Below, one piece after another: positions 9,160 through 16,988 of a DNA stretch of 64,000 bases. A program made the translations under genes and the position numbers. Positions within the stretch are counted from its first letter, which is position 1. The number at the start of each line of letters is the position of its first letter. Source of the DNA: Paracraurococcus sp042666655 (GTDB lineage Bacteria > Pseudomonadota > Alphaproteobacteria > Acetobacterales > Acetobacteraceae). The stretch spans positions 868,001 to 932,000 of the forward strand of contig NZ_JBHTDE010000001.1 of assembly GCF_042666655.1 (NCBI RefSeq), given 5' to 3'. The notes under the pieces are model-generated. The model was not told the DNA's origin. It made no database searches and worked only from the letters and a program-made list of their open reading frames with translations.

Positions 9160-9960
9160 ATGTCCGACTATGTCAGCTACGAACAGGATGGGCCGATCGT
9201 CACGCTCACCCTGAATGCGCCGGACAAGCGCAACGCCATCTCCACCTTCGCCGATTGCGATGCGGTGGTCGCCGCCGTCCACCGGGTGAACCGCGACCGC
9301 TCCGTCCGCGCCGTGATCCTGACCGGGGCCGGCACCGCCTTCTGCGCCGGTGGCGACCTGAAGGCGATGCGCGACCGGCGCGGCATCATCGAGGGAAGCC
9401 ATGCCGACCTGCGGGAGAACTACCGCCGCGGTGTCCAGGCCATGGCGAATGCGCTGTACGACTGCGACGCGCCGACCATCGCCGCGGTGAACGGCCCGGC
9501 GATCGGCCTCGGACTGGACGTCGCCTGCATGTGCGACATGCGCATCGCGTCCGAGAAGGCGAGCTTCGCGGAAAGCTTCGTCAAGGTCGGCATCGTCCCC
9601 GGCGATGGCGGGGCCTGGCTGCTGCCGCGCGTGGTCGGCATGTCCGTCGCCTGCGAGATGAGCTTCACGGGCGACGTGCTGACGCCGCAGGAGGCCAAGG
9701 AGGTCCGCCTGGTCTCCCGCGTCGTCCCGCACGAGGACCTCATGGACGCCGCCCGGGCGCTGGCCGGCCGCATTGCCGCCAACCCGCCGGAGATGGTGCG
9801 GATGACCAAGCGCCTGCTGCGGGAGGGCCAGCATACCCGCCTGTCCACCCTGCTGGAGATGTCCGCCGCCTTCCAGGCCCTGGCGCACAGCACCGAGGAC
9901 CACAAGGAAGCCGTCGGTGCCATGTTGGAAAAACGGAAGCCGACCTTTACAGGGCGCTGA
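9160..9960 (+). CDS. Enoyl-CoA hydratase/isomerase (crotonase) family protein
   Basis: Crotonase-fold enzyme acting on an enoyl-CoA or related thioester, probably the step after the acyl-CoA dehydrogenase pair. The oxyanion-hole segments are visible: CAGGDLKAM near 65 and NGPAIGLGLDVACMCD near 110. The two glutamates of classical enoyl-CoA hydratase are not where expected: the first position is Asp (GLDVA), and the second falls in AESFVKVGIVPGDGG. It may therefore be a hydrolase, isomerase or variant hydratase rather than a standard FadB-type hydratase. An AAGGGAAG site precedes the ATG. The stop overlaps the next start (TGATG). Confidence 0.88.
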   Translation: MSDYVSYEQDGPIVTLTLNAPDKRNAISTFADCDAVVAAVHRVNRDRSVRAVILTGAGTAFCAGGDLKAMRDRRGIIEGSHADLRENYRRGVQAMANALYDCDAPTIAAVNGPAIGLGLDVACMCDMRIASEKASFAESFVKVGIVPGDGGAWLLPRVVGMSVACEMSFTGDVLTPQEAKEVRLVSRVVPHEDLMDAARALAGRIAANPPEMVRMTKRLLREGQHTRLSTLLEMSAAFQALAHSTEDHKEAVGAMLEKRKPTFTGR

Positions 9961-11120
9961 TGCAAGCACCTCTCCCGCGCGCCGCCGTCGCCGCGCTCGA
10001 AAGCTCGAAGATCCGCGAGGTCTACAACGACGGCGCGGATATCCCCGACCTCATCCCGCTGTGGGTCGGGGAGCCGGATATCCATACGCCGGACTTCATC
10101 AAGCAGGCGGCGGCGGAGTCATTGGCGGCGGGGGAGACCTTCTACTCCTCCAACCTCGGCATCGACCCGTTGCGCGACGCCATCGCGCGCTACCAGCAGC
10201 GCAACGGCCGGACCGTGACGATGAACCGCGTCTGCGCCACCAGCGCCGGCGTCAATGCCATCATGCTGGCCTGCCAGACGGTGCTCGATCCGGGCGACAA
10301 GGTGGTGACCCTGGCACCGCACTGGCCGAATATCGGCGCCATCCCGCTGATCCTTTCGGCGCCGGTCGAGACCGTGCCGCTGCACCTGGCGCAGGGGTTG
10401 TGGCGGGTGGACCTGGACCGGCTGCTGGCGGCCATCACCCCGGACACGCGGCTGGTGCTGCTGAACTCCCCCGGCAACCCGACCGGCTTTGCCCTGACGC
10501 GGGAGGAGCAGCAGGCGATCCTGGCGCATTGCCGCCGCACCGGCACCTGGATCCTGGCCGACGAGGTCTATGAGCGTCTGTACTACGAAGGCCCGCGGGC
10601 GCCCTCTTTCCTCGACATCGCAGGGCCAGAGGACCGCGTCATCGCGGTCAACAGTTTCTCCAAGTCCTGGGCGATGACAGGCTGGCGCCTGGGCTGGCTG
10701 GTGGTCCCGCCGACGCTGACCGATTCGGTCGCCAAGCTGGTCGAATACAATACCTCCTGCGCCCCGGTCTTCGTGCAGCGCGCCGGCGTCGCGGCGCTGG
10801 ACCAGGGCGACGACTTCATCCTGGAGGTCGCGGCGCTGTACCGCCGGCTGCGCGACAGGACGGCGGCGGCGCTCAACGGCGTGGCGGGCGTCACCGCGCC
10901 GGTGGCATCCGGCGGGATGTACAGCTTCTTCCGGGTGGAGGGCCTGACCGACAGCCTGGCCGAGGCCAAGCGGATGAGCCGCGGCGCCAAGGTCGGGCTG
11001 GCGCCGGGTTCCGCCTTCGGCCCGGGTGGGGAGGGGCATTTCCGACTGTGTTTCGCGCAGCAGGAAGCGACGCTGGAACGCGCGCTGGAACGGGTGACCG
11101 GCTGGCTCCGCCGAGGCTGA
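9960..11120 (+). CDS. Pyridoxal phosphate-dependent aminotransferase (class I/II)
   Basis: Fold-type I aminotransferase of 386 residues. The PLP-binding lysine is in SFSKSWAMTGWRLGW (about residue 240). The phosphate and ring contacts are recognisable in NSPGNPTG and ADEVYERLYYEG, and the carboxylate-binding arginine is in FRLCFAQ. The N-terminal part (LWVGEPDIHTPDFIK) matches aspartate/tyrosine-type aminotransferases. The ATG overlaps the crotonase stop, so it belongs to the same transcript. An aminotransferase at the end of a beta-oxidation-like operon suggests an amino-acid-derived or amino-acyl substrate, which is inference. Confidence 0.93.
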   Translation: MQAPLPRAAVAALESSKIREVYNDGADIPDLIPLWVGEPDIHTPDFIKQAAAESLAAGETFYSSNLGIDPLRDAIARYQQRNGRTVTMNRVCATSAGVNAIMLACQTVLDPGDKVVTLAPHWPNIGAIPLILSAPVETVPLHLAQGLWRVDLDRLLAAITPDTRLVLLNSPGNPTGFALTREEQQAILAHCRRTGTWILADEVYERLYYEGPRAPSFLDIAGPEDRVIAVNSFSKSWAMTGWRLGWLVVPPTLTDSVAKLVEYNTSCAPVFVQRAGVAALDQGDDFILEVAALYRRLRDRTAAALNGVAGVTAPVASGGMYSFFRVEGLTDSLAEAKRMSRGAKVGLAPGSAFGPGGEGHFRLCFAQQEATLERALERVTGWLRRG

Positions 11121-11175
11121 ATGCGGCGGGCCGGCGCTTCACCGCGGCGGTGGCGGCGGCCAGGACGATCGTAGC

Positions 11176-11568
11176 CTAATTCTTGGCTTTCTCGCCTTGC
11201 ATCACTTGGCCTATCACCTGGGCCGTATCGCCCTGCATGCGTTGCATCAGGGCGACGAGCTCTTGCGCCGTCTGCAGCCCCATCGCCTGGGCGCGGTCCA
11301 GCATCGCCATCATCGCCTGTGCCGCTTCGGGCGGGGCACTGACCTCGGCCAGGCGACGGGCATTCTCGGTCATCTCGTCCAACGCCCGGCGCGTGGCCTG
11401 GGCATGCTGCTGCGCCGCGGCCTGCATCCAGGTCATCGCCAGGTGGTTGGCGGCGGCGACCATCTCCATCCCGCGCCGCTGCAGGGCGAGCAGATCCTCC
11501 GGCCCGGTGCCGCGGGGCGGCGGCACCAGGGGCCGGAATCCCGATGCTCGCGGTCGCTCGCCATCCAT
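11176..11568 (-). CDS. Phasin-like / small helical protein (130 aa)
   Basis: Almost entirely helical, alanine-, glutamine- and methionine-rich protein. A short proline-rich lead is followed by long amphipathic helices (LALQRRGMEMVAAANHL and MLDRAQAMGLQTAQELVALMQRMQ). This composition and length match phasin-family proteins, which coat polyhydroxyalkanoate granules. The start MDGERPR follows a GTGAGGG ribosome site; a longer frame upstream is antisense to the copper gene and was discarded. No PHA synthase or depolymerase lies nearby, so the name rests on composition and helix pattern only. It is divergent from the copper-storage gene. Confidence 0.6.
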   Translation of the reverse strand: MDGERPRASGFRPLVPPPRGTGPEDLLALQRRGMEMVAAANHLAMTWMQAAAQQHAQATRRALDEMTENARRLAEVSAPPEAAQAMMAMLDRAQAMGLQTAQELVALMQRMQGDTAQVIGQVMQGEKAKN

Positions 11569-11682
11569 GGCCCTCACCCTGATCGATCCGGTCCGGCGAA
11601 TGCTGTCGCCGTCGCTCGCGCCAGAATGGCAAGTCCTGCGGCGGAACGCCAGATGCAGCCCGGCGCGCCGTGGCGCGTTGCC

Positions 11683-11694
11683 TTGCCATGGCAA
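11683..11694. promoter_or_regulatory. 12-bp palindrome upstream of the copper-storage gene
   Basis: TTGCCATGGCAA is a perfect palindrome. It lies just before the GGAGG ribosome site of the Csp3-like gene, and it nests within a wider GTTGCC/GGCAAC inverted repeat (11677-11695). Copper-sensing MerR-family (CueR/HmrR) operators have similar CCTTGCC/GGCAAGG halves, but the spacing here is shorter and the position overlaps the leader. Treat it as a candidate operator or RNA hairpin only. Confidence 0.3.
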
Positions 11695-11706
11695 CGGAGG
11701 CCAAAG

Positions 11707-12111
11707 ATGGCACAACACCTGACTGCCATGCTGGAGAGCCAGCGGCATCAACCCGTGGCGCTGGCAGTGGTGCGGGACTGCATCGCCGCCTGCCTGGATT
11801 GCGGCGCGGCCTGCACCAGTTGCGCCGATGCCTGCCTGGCCGAGCCGATGCTGGCCGGGCTGGCGCCCTGCATCCGGCTGGATCTCGACTGTGCCGATAT
11901 CTGCCAGGCGACGGCGCGGGTGGTCGGCCGCCTGACTCGGCCGAACAAGGCAAGCATGGCCGCCATCCTGCAAGCCTGCATCGCGGGCTGCGAGGCCTGC
12001 GCGGCCGAGTGTTCCAAGCATGCCGGCATGCATGCGCATTGCCGCATCTGCGCCGAGGCCTGCAGCGAATGCGCGAAGGCCTGCCAGGCGCTGCTGGACG
12101 TGATGCCGTAA
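11707..12111 (+). CDS. Four-helix bundle copper-binding protein (Csp3-like cytosolic copper store)
   Basis: A 134-residue protein with 18 cysteines arranged as repeated CxxxC and CxxC pairs along predicted helices (CIAACLDCGAACTSC, CEACAAECSK, CRICAEACSECAKAC), plus a His-Met cluster (KHAGMHAHC). This is the DUF326/Csp pattern, in which a tetrameric four-helix bundle stores many Cu(I) ions on cysteine thiolates. There is no signal peptide, so it matches cytosolic Csp3 rather than exported Csp1. The start follows ACGGAGG with good spacing; the open frame extends further upstream but without a ribosome site. It is followed 9 to 12 bases later by a DUF6496 gene, probably co-transcribed. Confidence 0.9.
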   Translation: MAQHLTAMLESQRHQPVALAVVRDCIAACLDCGAACTSCADACLAEPMLAGLAPCIRLDLDCADICQATARVVGRLTRPNKASMAAILQACIAGCEACAAECSKHAGMHAHCRICAEACSECAKACQALLDVMP

Positions 12112-12123
12112 CGGGAGGCGGTG

Positions 12124-12441
12124 ATGGCGAAGGAAACGAAGGCACAGCGCGAGACGGTCGAGCGGGTCATGCGCGAATGGAAGGACGGCGCGCTGGAGAC
12201 GAGCCGCGGCGCGCCGGTGACGTCCCAACAGCAGGCAGTGGCGATCGCACTGCACGAGGCGGGCCAATCGCGCGACGAGACGCCGGCGAAGAACCGGAAG
12301 AACCTGCGCACCACCAAGGCGCGGGAGGCCAAGGCCAGCGAGACGCGCGAGGTGCTCTATGCCGAGGCGACGAAGCGCGGCATCCCCGGCCGGTCGCGCA
12401 TGACCAAGCAGGAACTGGTCAGGGCGCTGCAGCCGCGCTGA
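12124..12441 (+). CDS. DUF6496 domain-containing small protein
   Basis: Charged 105-residue protein with two parts. The first (about 1-55) has the DUF6496 pattern VMREWKDGALETSRG followed by QQQAVAIALHEAG. The second has TREVLYAEATKRGIPGRSRMTKQELVRAL, which resembles a short SAP/Rho-N-like helix-turn-helix used for nucleic-acid contact. The family is common in alphaproteobacteria, and its role is not known to me. A GGGAGGCGG site precedes both a GTG (12121) and the ATG chosen here. It is probably in the same operon as the copper store. A strong hairpin begins inside its last codons. Confidence 0.8.
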   Translation: MAKETKAQRETVERVMREWKDGALETSRGAPVTSQQQAVAIALHEAGQSRDETPAKNRKNLRTTKAREAKASETREVLYAEATKRGIPGRSRMTKQELVRALQPR

Positions 12442-12475
12442 CCGGCGCGGCTGCAACCGGCAGGGTTCAGCCGCG
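12429..12475. terminator. Overlapping alternative hairpins between convergent genes
   Basis: The segment 12445-12454 (GCGCGGCTGC) can pair perfectly with 12429-12438 (10-bp stem, 6-nt loop holding the DUF6496 stop). Alternatively 12446-12453 can pair with 12468-12475, with an inner AACC/GGTT stem. The two folds are mutually exclusive. There is no T-run, so this is a terminator-like structure between convergent genes rather than a classic intrinsic terminator. The right half lies in the 3' end of the opposing SDR gene. Confidence 0.45.
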
Positions 12476-13219
12476 GGCGATCCAGGGCATCTTCGACGCG
12501 GCGATGGTGACGAACTGGATGTTCGCATCCAGCGGCAGGTTGGCCATCATGACGATGGTGCTGCCGACATGGGCGACGTCGAAGGTCGGCTCCACCTTCA
12601 TCTCGCCGTTGGCCTGCTTGACCCCCTTCGCCATTCGGGCGGTCATCGGCGTCGCCGCATTGCCGATATCGACCTGGCCGGAGACGATGTCGAACTCCCG
12701 GCCATCCAGCGCCAGCGTCTTGGTCAGGCCGGTGATGGCATGCTTGGTCGAGGTATAGGCGACGCTGTTCGGCCGCGGCACATGCGCGCTGATGCTGCCG
12801 TTGTTGACGATGCGGCCGCCGATCGGGTCCTGGGTCTTCATGATCCGGAACGCCGCCTGGGCGCAGAGAAAGGAGCCGGTGAGGTTCACCTGCACCACCC
12901 GCGCCCAGTCCTCGTATTTCAGCTCCTCGATCGGCCCGGCTGGAACATTGCCGCCGGCGTTGTTGAATAGGAAGTCGAGCCGGCCCCAATCGGCCTTCAG
13001 CCTGTCGAACAGCGCATTGACCGAAGCCGGGTCGCCGACATCGGTCGGGACGGGCAGGGCGCGCGGCCCGGCATTGCCGGCGAGGCCGACGGTTTCGGCC
13101 AACGCGTCGGCCCGGCGTCCCGCCAGTGCCACGGTCCAGCCATCGGCCAGCAGGGCCAAGGCGGCAGCCCGGCCGACGCCGGAACCGGCGCCGGTGACAA
13201 CGGCATACTTGGTGGTCAT
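12467..13219 (-). CDS. SDR family oxidoreductase
   Basis: Classical short-chain dehydrogenase/reductase of 250 residues. It has the cofactor motif TGAGSGVG near residue 10, NNAGG near 88, and the catalytic Ser (NNGSISAH) with YTSTK near 155-160. An arginine after the second beta strand (AGRRAD) favours NADP(H). The C-terminus is unusual (FVTIAASKMPWIARG) and lacks the common DGG motif. It ends a minus-strand run: enolase-superfamily dehydratase, 2-hydroxyacid dehydrogenase, then this SDR, with 13-base gaps, suggesting a shared sugar-acid or hydroxy-acid pathway. An AAGGAG site precedes the ATG. Confidence 0.92.
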   Translation of the reverse strand: MTTKYAVVTGAGSGVGRAAALALLADGWTVALAGRRADALAETVGLAGNAGPRALPVPTDVGDPASVNALFDRLKADWGRLDFLFNNAGGNVPAGPIEELKYEDWARVVQVNLTGSFLCAQAAFRIMKTQDPIGGRIVNNGSISAHVPRPNSVAYTSTKHAITGLTKTLALDGREFDIVSGQVDIGNAATPMTARMAKGVKQANGEMKVEPTFDVAHVGSTIVMMANLPLDANIQFVTIAASKMPWIARG

Positions 13220-13232
13220 TGCGGAGTCTCCT

Positions 13233-14276
13233 TCAGGAATTCGGCCCGCGACCCATGCCGATGGGCTGCCAACGACGCAAGGCGGTATCCTGCAGCACGG
13301 ACGGGTTGACGCAGCTCATCGGCCATTTGCCGGACAGGACCAGGGCCAACTCATGCCCGACGCGGCGCTTGCGGGCCTCGTCGAACCGGGCGGAGGCGCT
13401 GGCGACATGGGCGGTCAGCGTCACGTTCTCCATCCGCAGCAGCGGGTTGTTGTGGCTGGGCGGCTCGACTTCCAGCACATCGAGCGCGGCATGGGCGATC
13501 CAGCCTTCCTGCAGCGCCTTGATCAGCGATTCCTCGTGCACCGTCGGGCCACGGCCCACATTGACGAAGATGCCGCTGGGCTTCATCAGCCGGAAGTGCT
13601 CCTCCCGCAGCATGTGGGTGCATTCGGGGCGCGCGGGCGCGTGCATGGACACGAAGTCCGACTGCGACATCACCTCGTTCAGGGTCGCCGGCAGCACGCC
13701 GTGGTCGGAGATGGTCATCTCCTCGACGAAGGGATCGTAGGCGATCATGCGCAGGCCGAAGGGCGCGGCGCGCTTGGCCACCGCCCGGGCGACCCGGCCG
13801 AAGGAGATGAAGCCGAGCGTCATGCCCATCAGCCGGGGGATCTTCAGCAGGGCCGGGCGGCCTTCCTTCCAGCGGCCCTCGCGCACCATGCGGTCCTGCT
13901 CCAGCAGGCGGCGGAAGCCGGCCAGAAGCAGCATCATGGCGTGGTCGGCGACCTCCTCGATGAAGGTGTCGGGGACGTTGGTGACGGGGATGCCGCGCGC
14001 GGTCGCCGCCTTCACGTCGACGCTGTCGACGCCGACCGAGCCGAGCGAGATGACCCTGCAGTTCTCCAGCGCGTCGATGATCTCGCGGGTGATGGCGATG
14101 CCCTTGCCATAGATCGCGTCCGCGGTCTTCGCCGCGGCGATGAAGCCGGCGGTGTCGGTCGGCGCCTCGACGATCTCGGCATCCATCCCGGCCAGCGCCT
14201 CGCTCTCCAGCGCATAGCCGCCGCCGGCCACGGTGAAGCTGGCGCCGGCGGGCGTGACGATCCTGTACTTGGCCAT
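13233..14276 (-). CDS. D-isomer 2-hydroxyacid dehydrogenase (C-terminal-binding-protein type)
   Basis: NAD-dependent 2-hydroxyacid dehydrogenase of 347 residues. The dinucleotide-binding segment is slightly unusual (LGFISFGRVARAVAKRA, with GxxSxG in place of GxGxxG). The catalytic Arg is in VNVGRGPTVHE, the Glu in LDVLEVEPPSHN, and the His in TAHVASAS. It reduces a 2-keto acid to a D-2-hydroxy acid, or the reverse. The neighbours (enolase-superfamily dehydratase upstream, SDR downstream) fit 2-keto-3-deoxy sugar acid processing. The ribosome site is AGGGACACAGGA. Confidence 0.92.
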   Translation of the reverse strand: MAKYRIVTPAGASFTVAGGGYALESEALAGMDAEIVEAPTDTAGFIAAAKTADAIYGKGIAITREIIDALENCRVISLGSVGVDSVDVKAATARGIPVTNVPDTFIEEVADHAMMLLLAGFRRLLEQDRMVREGRWKEGRPALLKIPRLMGMTLGFISFGRVARAVAKRAAPFGLRMIAYDPFVEEMTISDHGVLPATLNEVMSQSDFVSMHAPARPECTHMLREEHFRLMKPSGIFVNVGRGPTVHEESLIKALQEGWIAHAALDVLEVEPPSHNNPLLRMENVTLTAHVASASARFDEARKRRVGHELALVLSGKWPMSCVNPSVLQDTALRRWQPIGMGRGPNS

Positions 14277-14289
14277 TCCTGTGTCCCTC

Positions 14290-15462
14290 TTATTTGGGGG
14301 GCCGCGCGCGGATCGCGGCCTCGTTCACCTCGACGCCCCAGCCCGGCCCGGTCGGCATGACCAGGTCGCCATTCTCGATGGTCGGCGGCGTCGTGAATTC
14401 ATCGCGCCAGGCGACGCTGTCGATGTCGATCTCCATCACCCGGAAATTCGGGATGCAGGCCGAGAAGGTGGCGCTGATCGCGCTGCACAGGTTGCCGTAG
14501 AAATTGTGCGGCGCGCAGTTGACCTCGTAGACGTCGCAGAGCGAAGCGATCTTCATCGACTCGCCCAGGCCGTTCCAGATGACGTCGACGATGCCGACAT
14601 CCATCGAATACTGCTCGAGGTAGGGGCGGAAATCGCGGCGGCCGTGCAGCGTCTCGGCGCTGGCGATGGGGCAGGGCGCCATGCGCTTGATGGTGCCGAG
14701 CGCCTGCGGGTCGTGGATGTCGATCTCCAGCCAGGTCAGGTCGAAGGGCGCGACGGCCTCCGCCACCCGTTGGAAGCCTTCGGTCTTGAAGTGGAAGTTG
14801 GTGTCGAGGTGGATGCCCATGTCGGGCCCGACCGCGTCGCGGATGCTGCGGAGATGCGCGCGGAGTTCGGCCAGCAGCCGGTTGTCCCAATTCAGCTCCG
14901 GCCAGCCGCTATGGCGGCCGAAGCCGGGGGAGTACTGGAACAGGTTGCCGTCGGACCCAGGCACAAGGATGTTGGTCTTCAGCGCCTTGAAGCCTCTATC
15001 CTTCACCTCGGCCGCGTGGCGCGCCACATCGCTGCGGGTCCGCACCGGCGGCACGCCGAGATGCGCCGCATTGCGGGCCCGGTAGCTGGCGAAATGCGAC
15101 CAATAGACCGGGATGCGCTCGCGGATCGGGCCGCCGAACAGCGCGGCGACGGAGATGCCGCGGGCGCGGGCAGCGATGTCGAGCAATGCATTCTCGATCG
15201 CCGCGATCGCCTGCTGGTTCAGCCCGCCGCGCGACTGGCGGGTCATCACCTGCAGCCAGGCCGTCACCTCCTCCCACCGGCAGGGATCTCGGCCGATGAT
15301 CAGGGGCGACAGCGCATCGATGACCGAGGAGAGGCCGGCGGAGCCGAAGCTCTCGCTGTATTCCGACCAGCCGACCAGCCCGTCATCGGTGGTGACCTTG
15401 AGGAAGGAGAACAGACGCCAGCCGGCATCCGCGCGCAGCGTCTCGACCCGGGCGATCTTCAT
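14290..15462 (-). CDS. Mandelate racemase/muconate lactonizing enzyme family dehydratase
   Basis: Enolase-superfamily enzyme of 390 residues that abstracts the alpha-proton of a carboxylate, in most neighbours to dehydrate a sugar acid. The capping domain ends near residue 130. In the barrel the lysine pair sits in GFKALKTN; the metal ligands are Asp in HLDTNF, Glu in WLEIDI and Glu in ASAETLHG; and the general base His is in NCAPHNFYGN. The start MKIARVE follows AGCGGAGG; a 90-residue longer frame runs back over the divergent SDR and was rejected. It heads the operon with the 2-hydroxyacid dehydrogenase and SDR. The substrate is unknown. Confidence 0.93.
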   Translation of the reverse strand: MKIARVETLRADAGWRLFSFLKVTTDDGLVGWSEYSESFGSAGLSSVIDALSPLIIGRDPCRWEEVTAWLQVMTRQSRGGLNQQAIAAIENALLDIAARARGISVAALFGGPIRERIPVYWSHFASYRARNAAHLGVPPVRTRSDVARHAAEVKDRGFKALKTNILVPGSDGNLFQYSPGFGRHSGWPELNWDNRLLAELRAHLRSIRDAVGPDMGIHLDTNFHFKTEGFQRVAEAVAPFDLTWLEIDIHDPQALGTIKRMAPCPIASAETLHGRRDFRPYLEQYSMDVGIVDVIWNGLGESMKIASLCDVYEVNCAPHNFYGNLCSAISATFSACIPNFRVMEIDIDSVAWRDEFTTPPTIENGDLVMPTGPGWGVEVNEAAIRARPPK

Positions 15463-15565
15463 CGCTTCCTCCGCTTCCGTCCCGACCGAAACCAAGCATG
15501 CCGGTCGCCTATCCACAAGCCGCCGCAGGGGGGGTAGCCTTGCCGGCCAAGCATAGGAGGGGACC

Positions 15566-16327
15566 ATGGGGAAGCTGGACGGCCAGATCGCCTGGGTGAC
15601 GGGGGCGGGCAGCGGCATCGGCGAGGCGGTCGCGGAGCGCTTCGGCGCCGAGGGCGCCACGGTGGTGGTCACCGGCCGCCGCAAGGACCGGCTGGAGGAA
15701 GTGGCGGAGCGCATCCGCGCCAAGGGCGGCACCGCGCATGTGCAGGCGGCCGACCTGATGCAGGCGGCCGAGGTTCAGCGTGTCGCCGAATGGATCGGCG
15801 CGACGCTCAAGCGGCTGGATGTGCTGGTCAGCAACGCCGGGCTGAATGTGACGGCGCGGAGCTGGCAGAATCTCACCCCGGAAGGGATCGACCAGCTGAT
15901 CCACGGCAACCTGTCCTCCGCCTTCTATGTCGCGCGGTCGGTACTGCCGATCATGCGGGCCCAGGGCGGCGGGGTGATGATCCACACGGCCTCGATGGCC
16001 GGGCGCAATGTCGGGCCGATGAGCGGCGCCGGCTACAACGCCGCCAAGCACGGCGTGGTGGCGATGAGCCACAGCCTGAACATGGAGGAATGCGTCAACA
16101 ACATCCGCAGCACAGCCTTCTGCCCGGGCGAGGTCAACACCGAGATCCTGAAGAAGCGGCCCAACCCGCTGAGCCAGGAGGACCTGGACCGCATGCTGCA
16201 GCCGGAGGATTGCGCCGAGCTGATCCTCTACGCCGCGACCCTGCCGGCGAGCGTCACGATGAACGAGGTCTGGCTGACGCCGACCTACAACCGCGGCTAT
16301 GTCGCGGCGCTCGGGCGGAAGCTGTAG
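15566..16327 (+). CDS. SDR family oxidoreductase
   Basis: Short-chain dehydrogenase of 253 residues with TGAGSGIG near residue 13, SNAGLN near 89, a catalytic Ser region (HTASMAGRN) and YNAAK near 155. RRKD after the second strand suggests NADP(H) preference. The C-terminus (SVTMNEVWLTPTYNRGY) replaces the common DGG ending. The gene stands alone on the plus strand, divergent from the dehydratase operon. It has an AGGAGG site and a TAGCCT hexamer 25 bases before the ATG. It probably acts on an intermediate of the same pathway, though this is inferred from position only. Confidence 0.92.
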   Translation: MGKLDGQIAWVTGAGSGIGEAVAERFGAEGATVVVTGRRKDRLEEVAERIRAKGGTAHVQAADLMQAAEVQRVAEWIGATLKRLDVLVSNAGLNVTARSWQNLTPEGIDQLIHGNLSSAFYVARSVLPIMRAQGGGVMIHTASMAGRNVGPMSGAGYNAAKHGVVAMSHSLNMEECVNNIRSTAFCPGEVNTEILKKRPNPLSQEDLDRMLQPEDCAELILYAATLPASVTMNEVWLTPTYNRGYVAALGRKL

Positions 16328-16334
16328 CCGGGAA

Positions 16335-16358
16335 GGGCGCCGCAGCGATGCGGCGCCC
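16335..16358. terminator. Perfect 10-bp hairpin between convergent genes
   Basis: GGGCGCCGCA (16335-16344) and TGCGGCGCCC (16349-16358) form a perfect 10-bp GC stem closed by a GCGA tetraloop. It lies in the 38-base gap between the SDR stop and the cupredoxin stop. It can serve both strands; there is no U-tract, as is often the case in very GC-rich genomes. Confidence 0.65.
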
Positions 16359-16365
16359 AGCCGCG

Positions 16366-16857
16366 CTATTCGATGGTGATCTCGCCCTGCATGCCGTGCT
16401 CGGCATGGGTCTTGCCGTCCGCCATGCGGATGCCGCAGCGCAGGTCGGTGATGCGGCCGGCCTGGACCGGCACCAGCCACCACTCGGCGCTGTGGCCGGG
16501 ATAGACCTCGATCTCGCGGATGCTGCCCTTGATCTCGGCCAGCACCGCGTCCTTGCCATCGGCGCCGCGCTGGGTCAGCTGCACCTTGCGGGTCCAGACG
16601 CTGGCGGCGAAATTATCCGAGGTGAAGTAGTGCGCCTCGGTGCCGCGGTTGCGCAGCACCAGCTTGTAGAGCTTGCCGGTCTCGAAGCGCAGCTTCGAGG
16701 GCGAGAAGGCGAGCGGCGCGTCCGGCGTGCCGAGGTCTACCACCATCTCGATCGGCGTCTGCCGGGACAGGTCCACCGCCGCCTGTGCCCTGCCGATCAT
16801 CATCGTCGCTGCGGTGGCGAGAAGCCCAACGGCGCCGCGGCGCCCCATGTCCTGCAT
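16366..16857 (-). CDS. Exported cupredoxin-domain copper-binding protein
   Basis: A 163-residue protein. The N-terminal signal (MGRRGAVGLLATAATMMIGRAQA) has an RR pair and a hydrophobic core, so export by Tat or Sec is likely. The mature part is a cupredoxin-like beta sandwich. Putative copper ligands are His in EAHYFTSDNF, Cys in DLRCGIRM, and His/His/Met in THAEHGMQGE, near the C-terminus in type-1 copper order. An electron-transfer or copper-handling role in the periplasm fits. The start at 16857 is preferred over 16917, because 16917 has no ribosome site and would translate through a near-perfect palindrome. Confidence 0.8.
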   Translation of the reverse strand: MQDMGRRGAVGLLATAATMMIGRAQAAVDLSRQTPIEMVVDLGTPDAPLAFSPSKLRFETGKLYKLVLRNRGTEAHYFTSDNFAASVWTRKVQLTQRGADGKDAVLAEIKGSIREIEVYPGHSAEWWLVPVQAGRITDLRCGIRMADGKTHAEHGMQGEITIE

Positions 16858-16890
16858 GCCGATCCATCCCTTGCCGTTCGCCGGGACACC

Positions 16891-16920
16891 TGCATGCTTG
16901 TTCAGTTGAACAGGCATGCA
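16891..16920. promoter_or_regulatory. 30-bp near-perfect palindrome, probable operator
   Basis: The two 15-base halves match at 13 of 15 positions. The outer arms are TGCATGC/GCATGCA and the inner arms TGTTCA/TGAACA, with a 2-base centre. It lies 33 bases upstream of the cupredoxin ATG, next to an AT-rich patch (16921-16950) that could hold the promoter. No T-run follows on either strand and the loop is too short for a good RNA hairpin, so a dimeric repressor or activator site is more likely than a terminator. Confidence 0.6.
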
Positions 16921-16988
16921 GGAAAATACAGATATCCCAGCGGCTTATGTTTGATGCCGGATCGGCTGCAGTGCAAGCCGCGGCGCCG

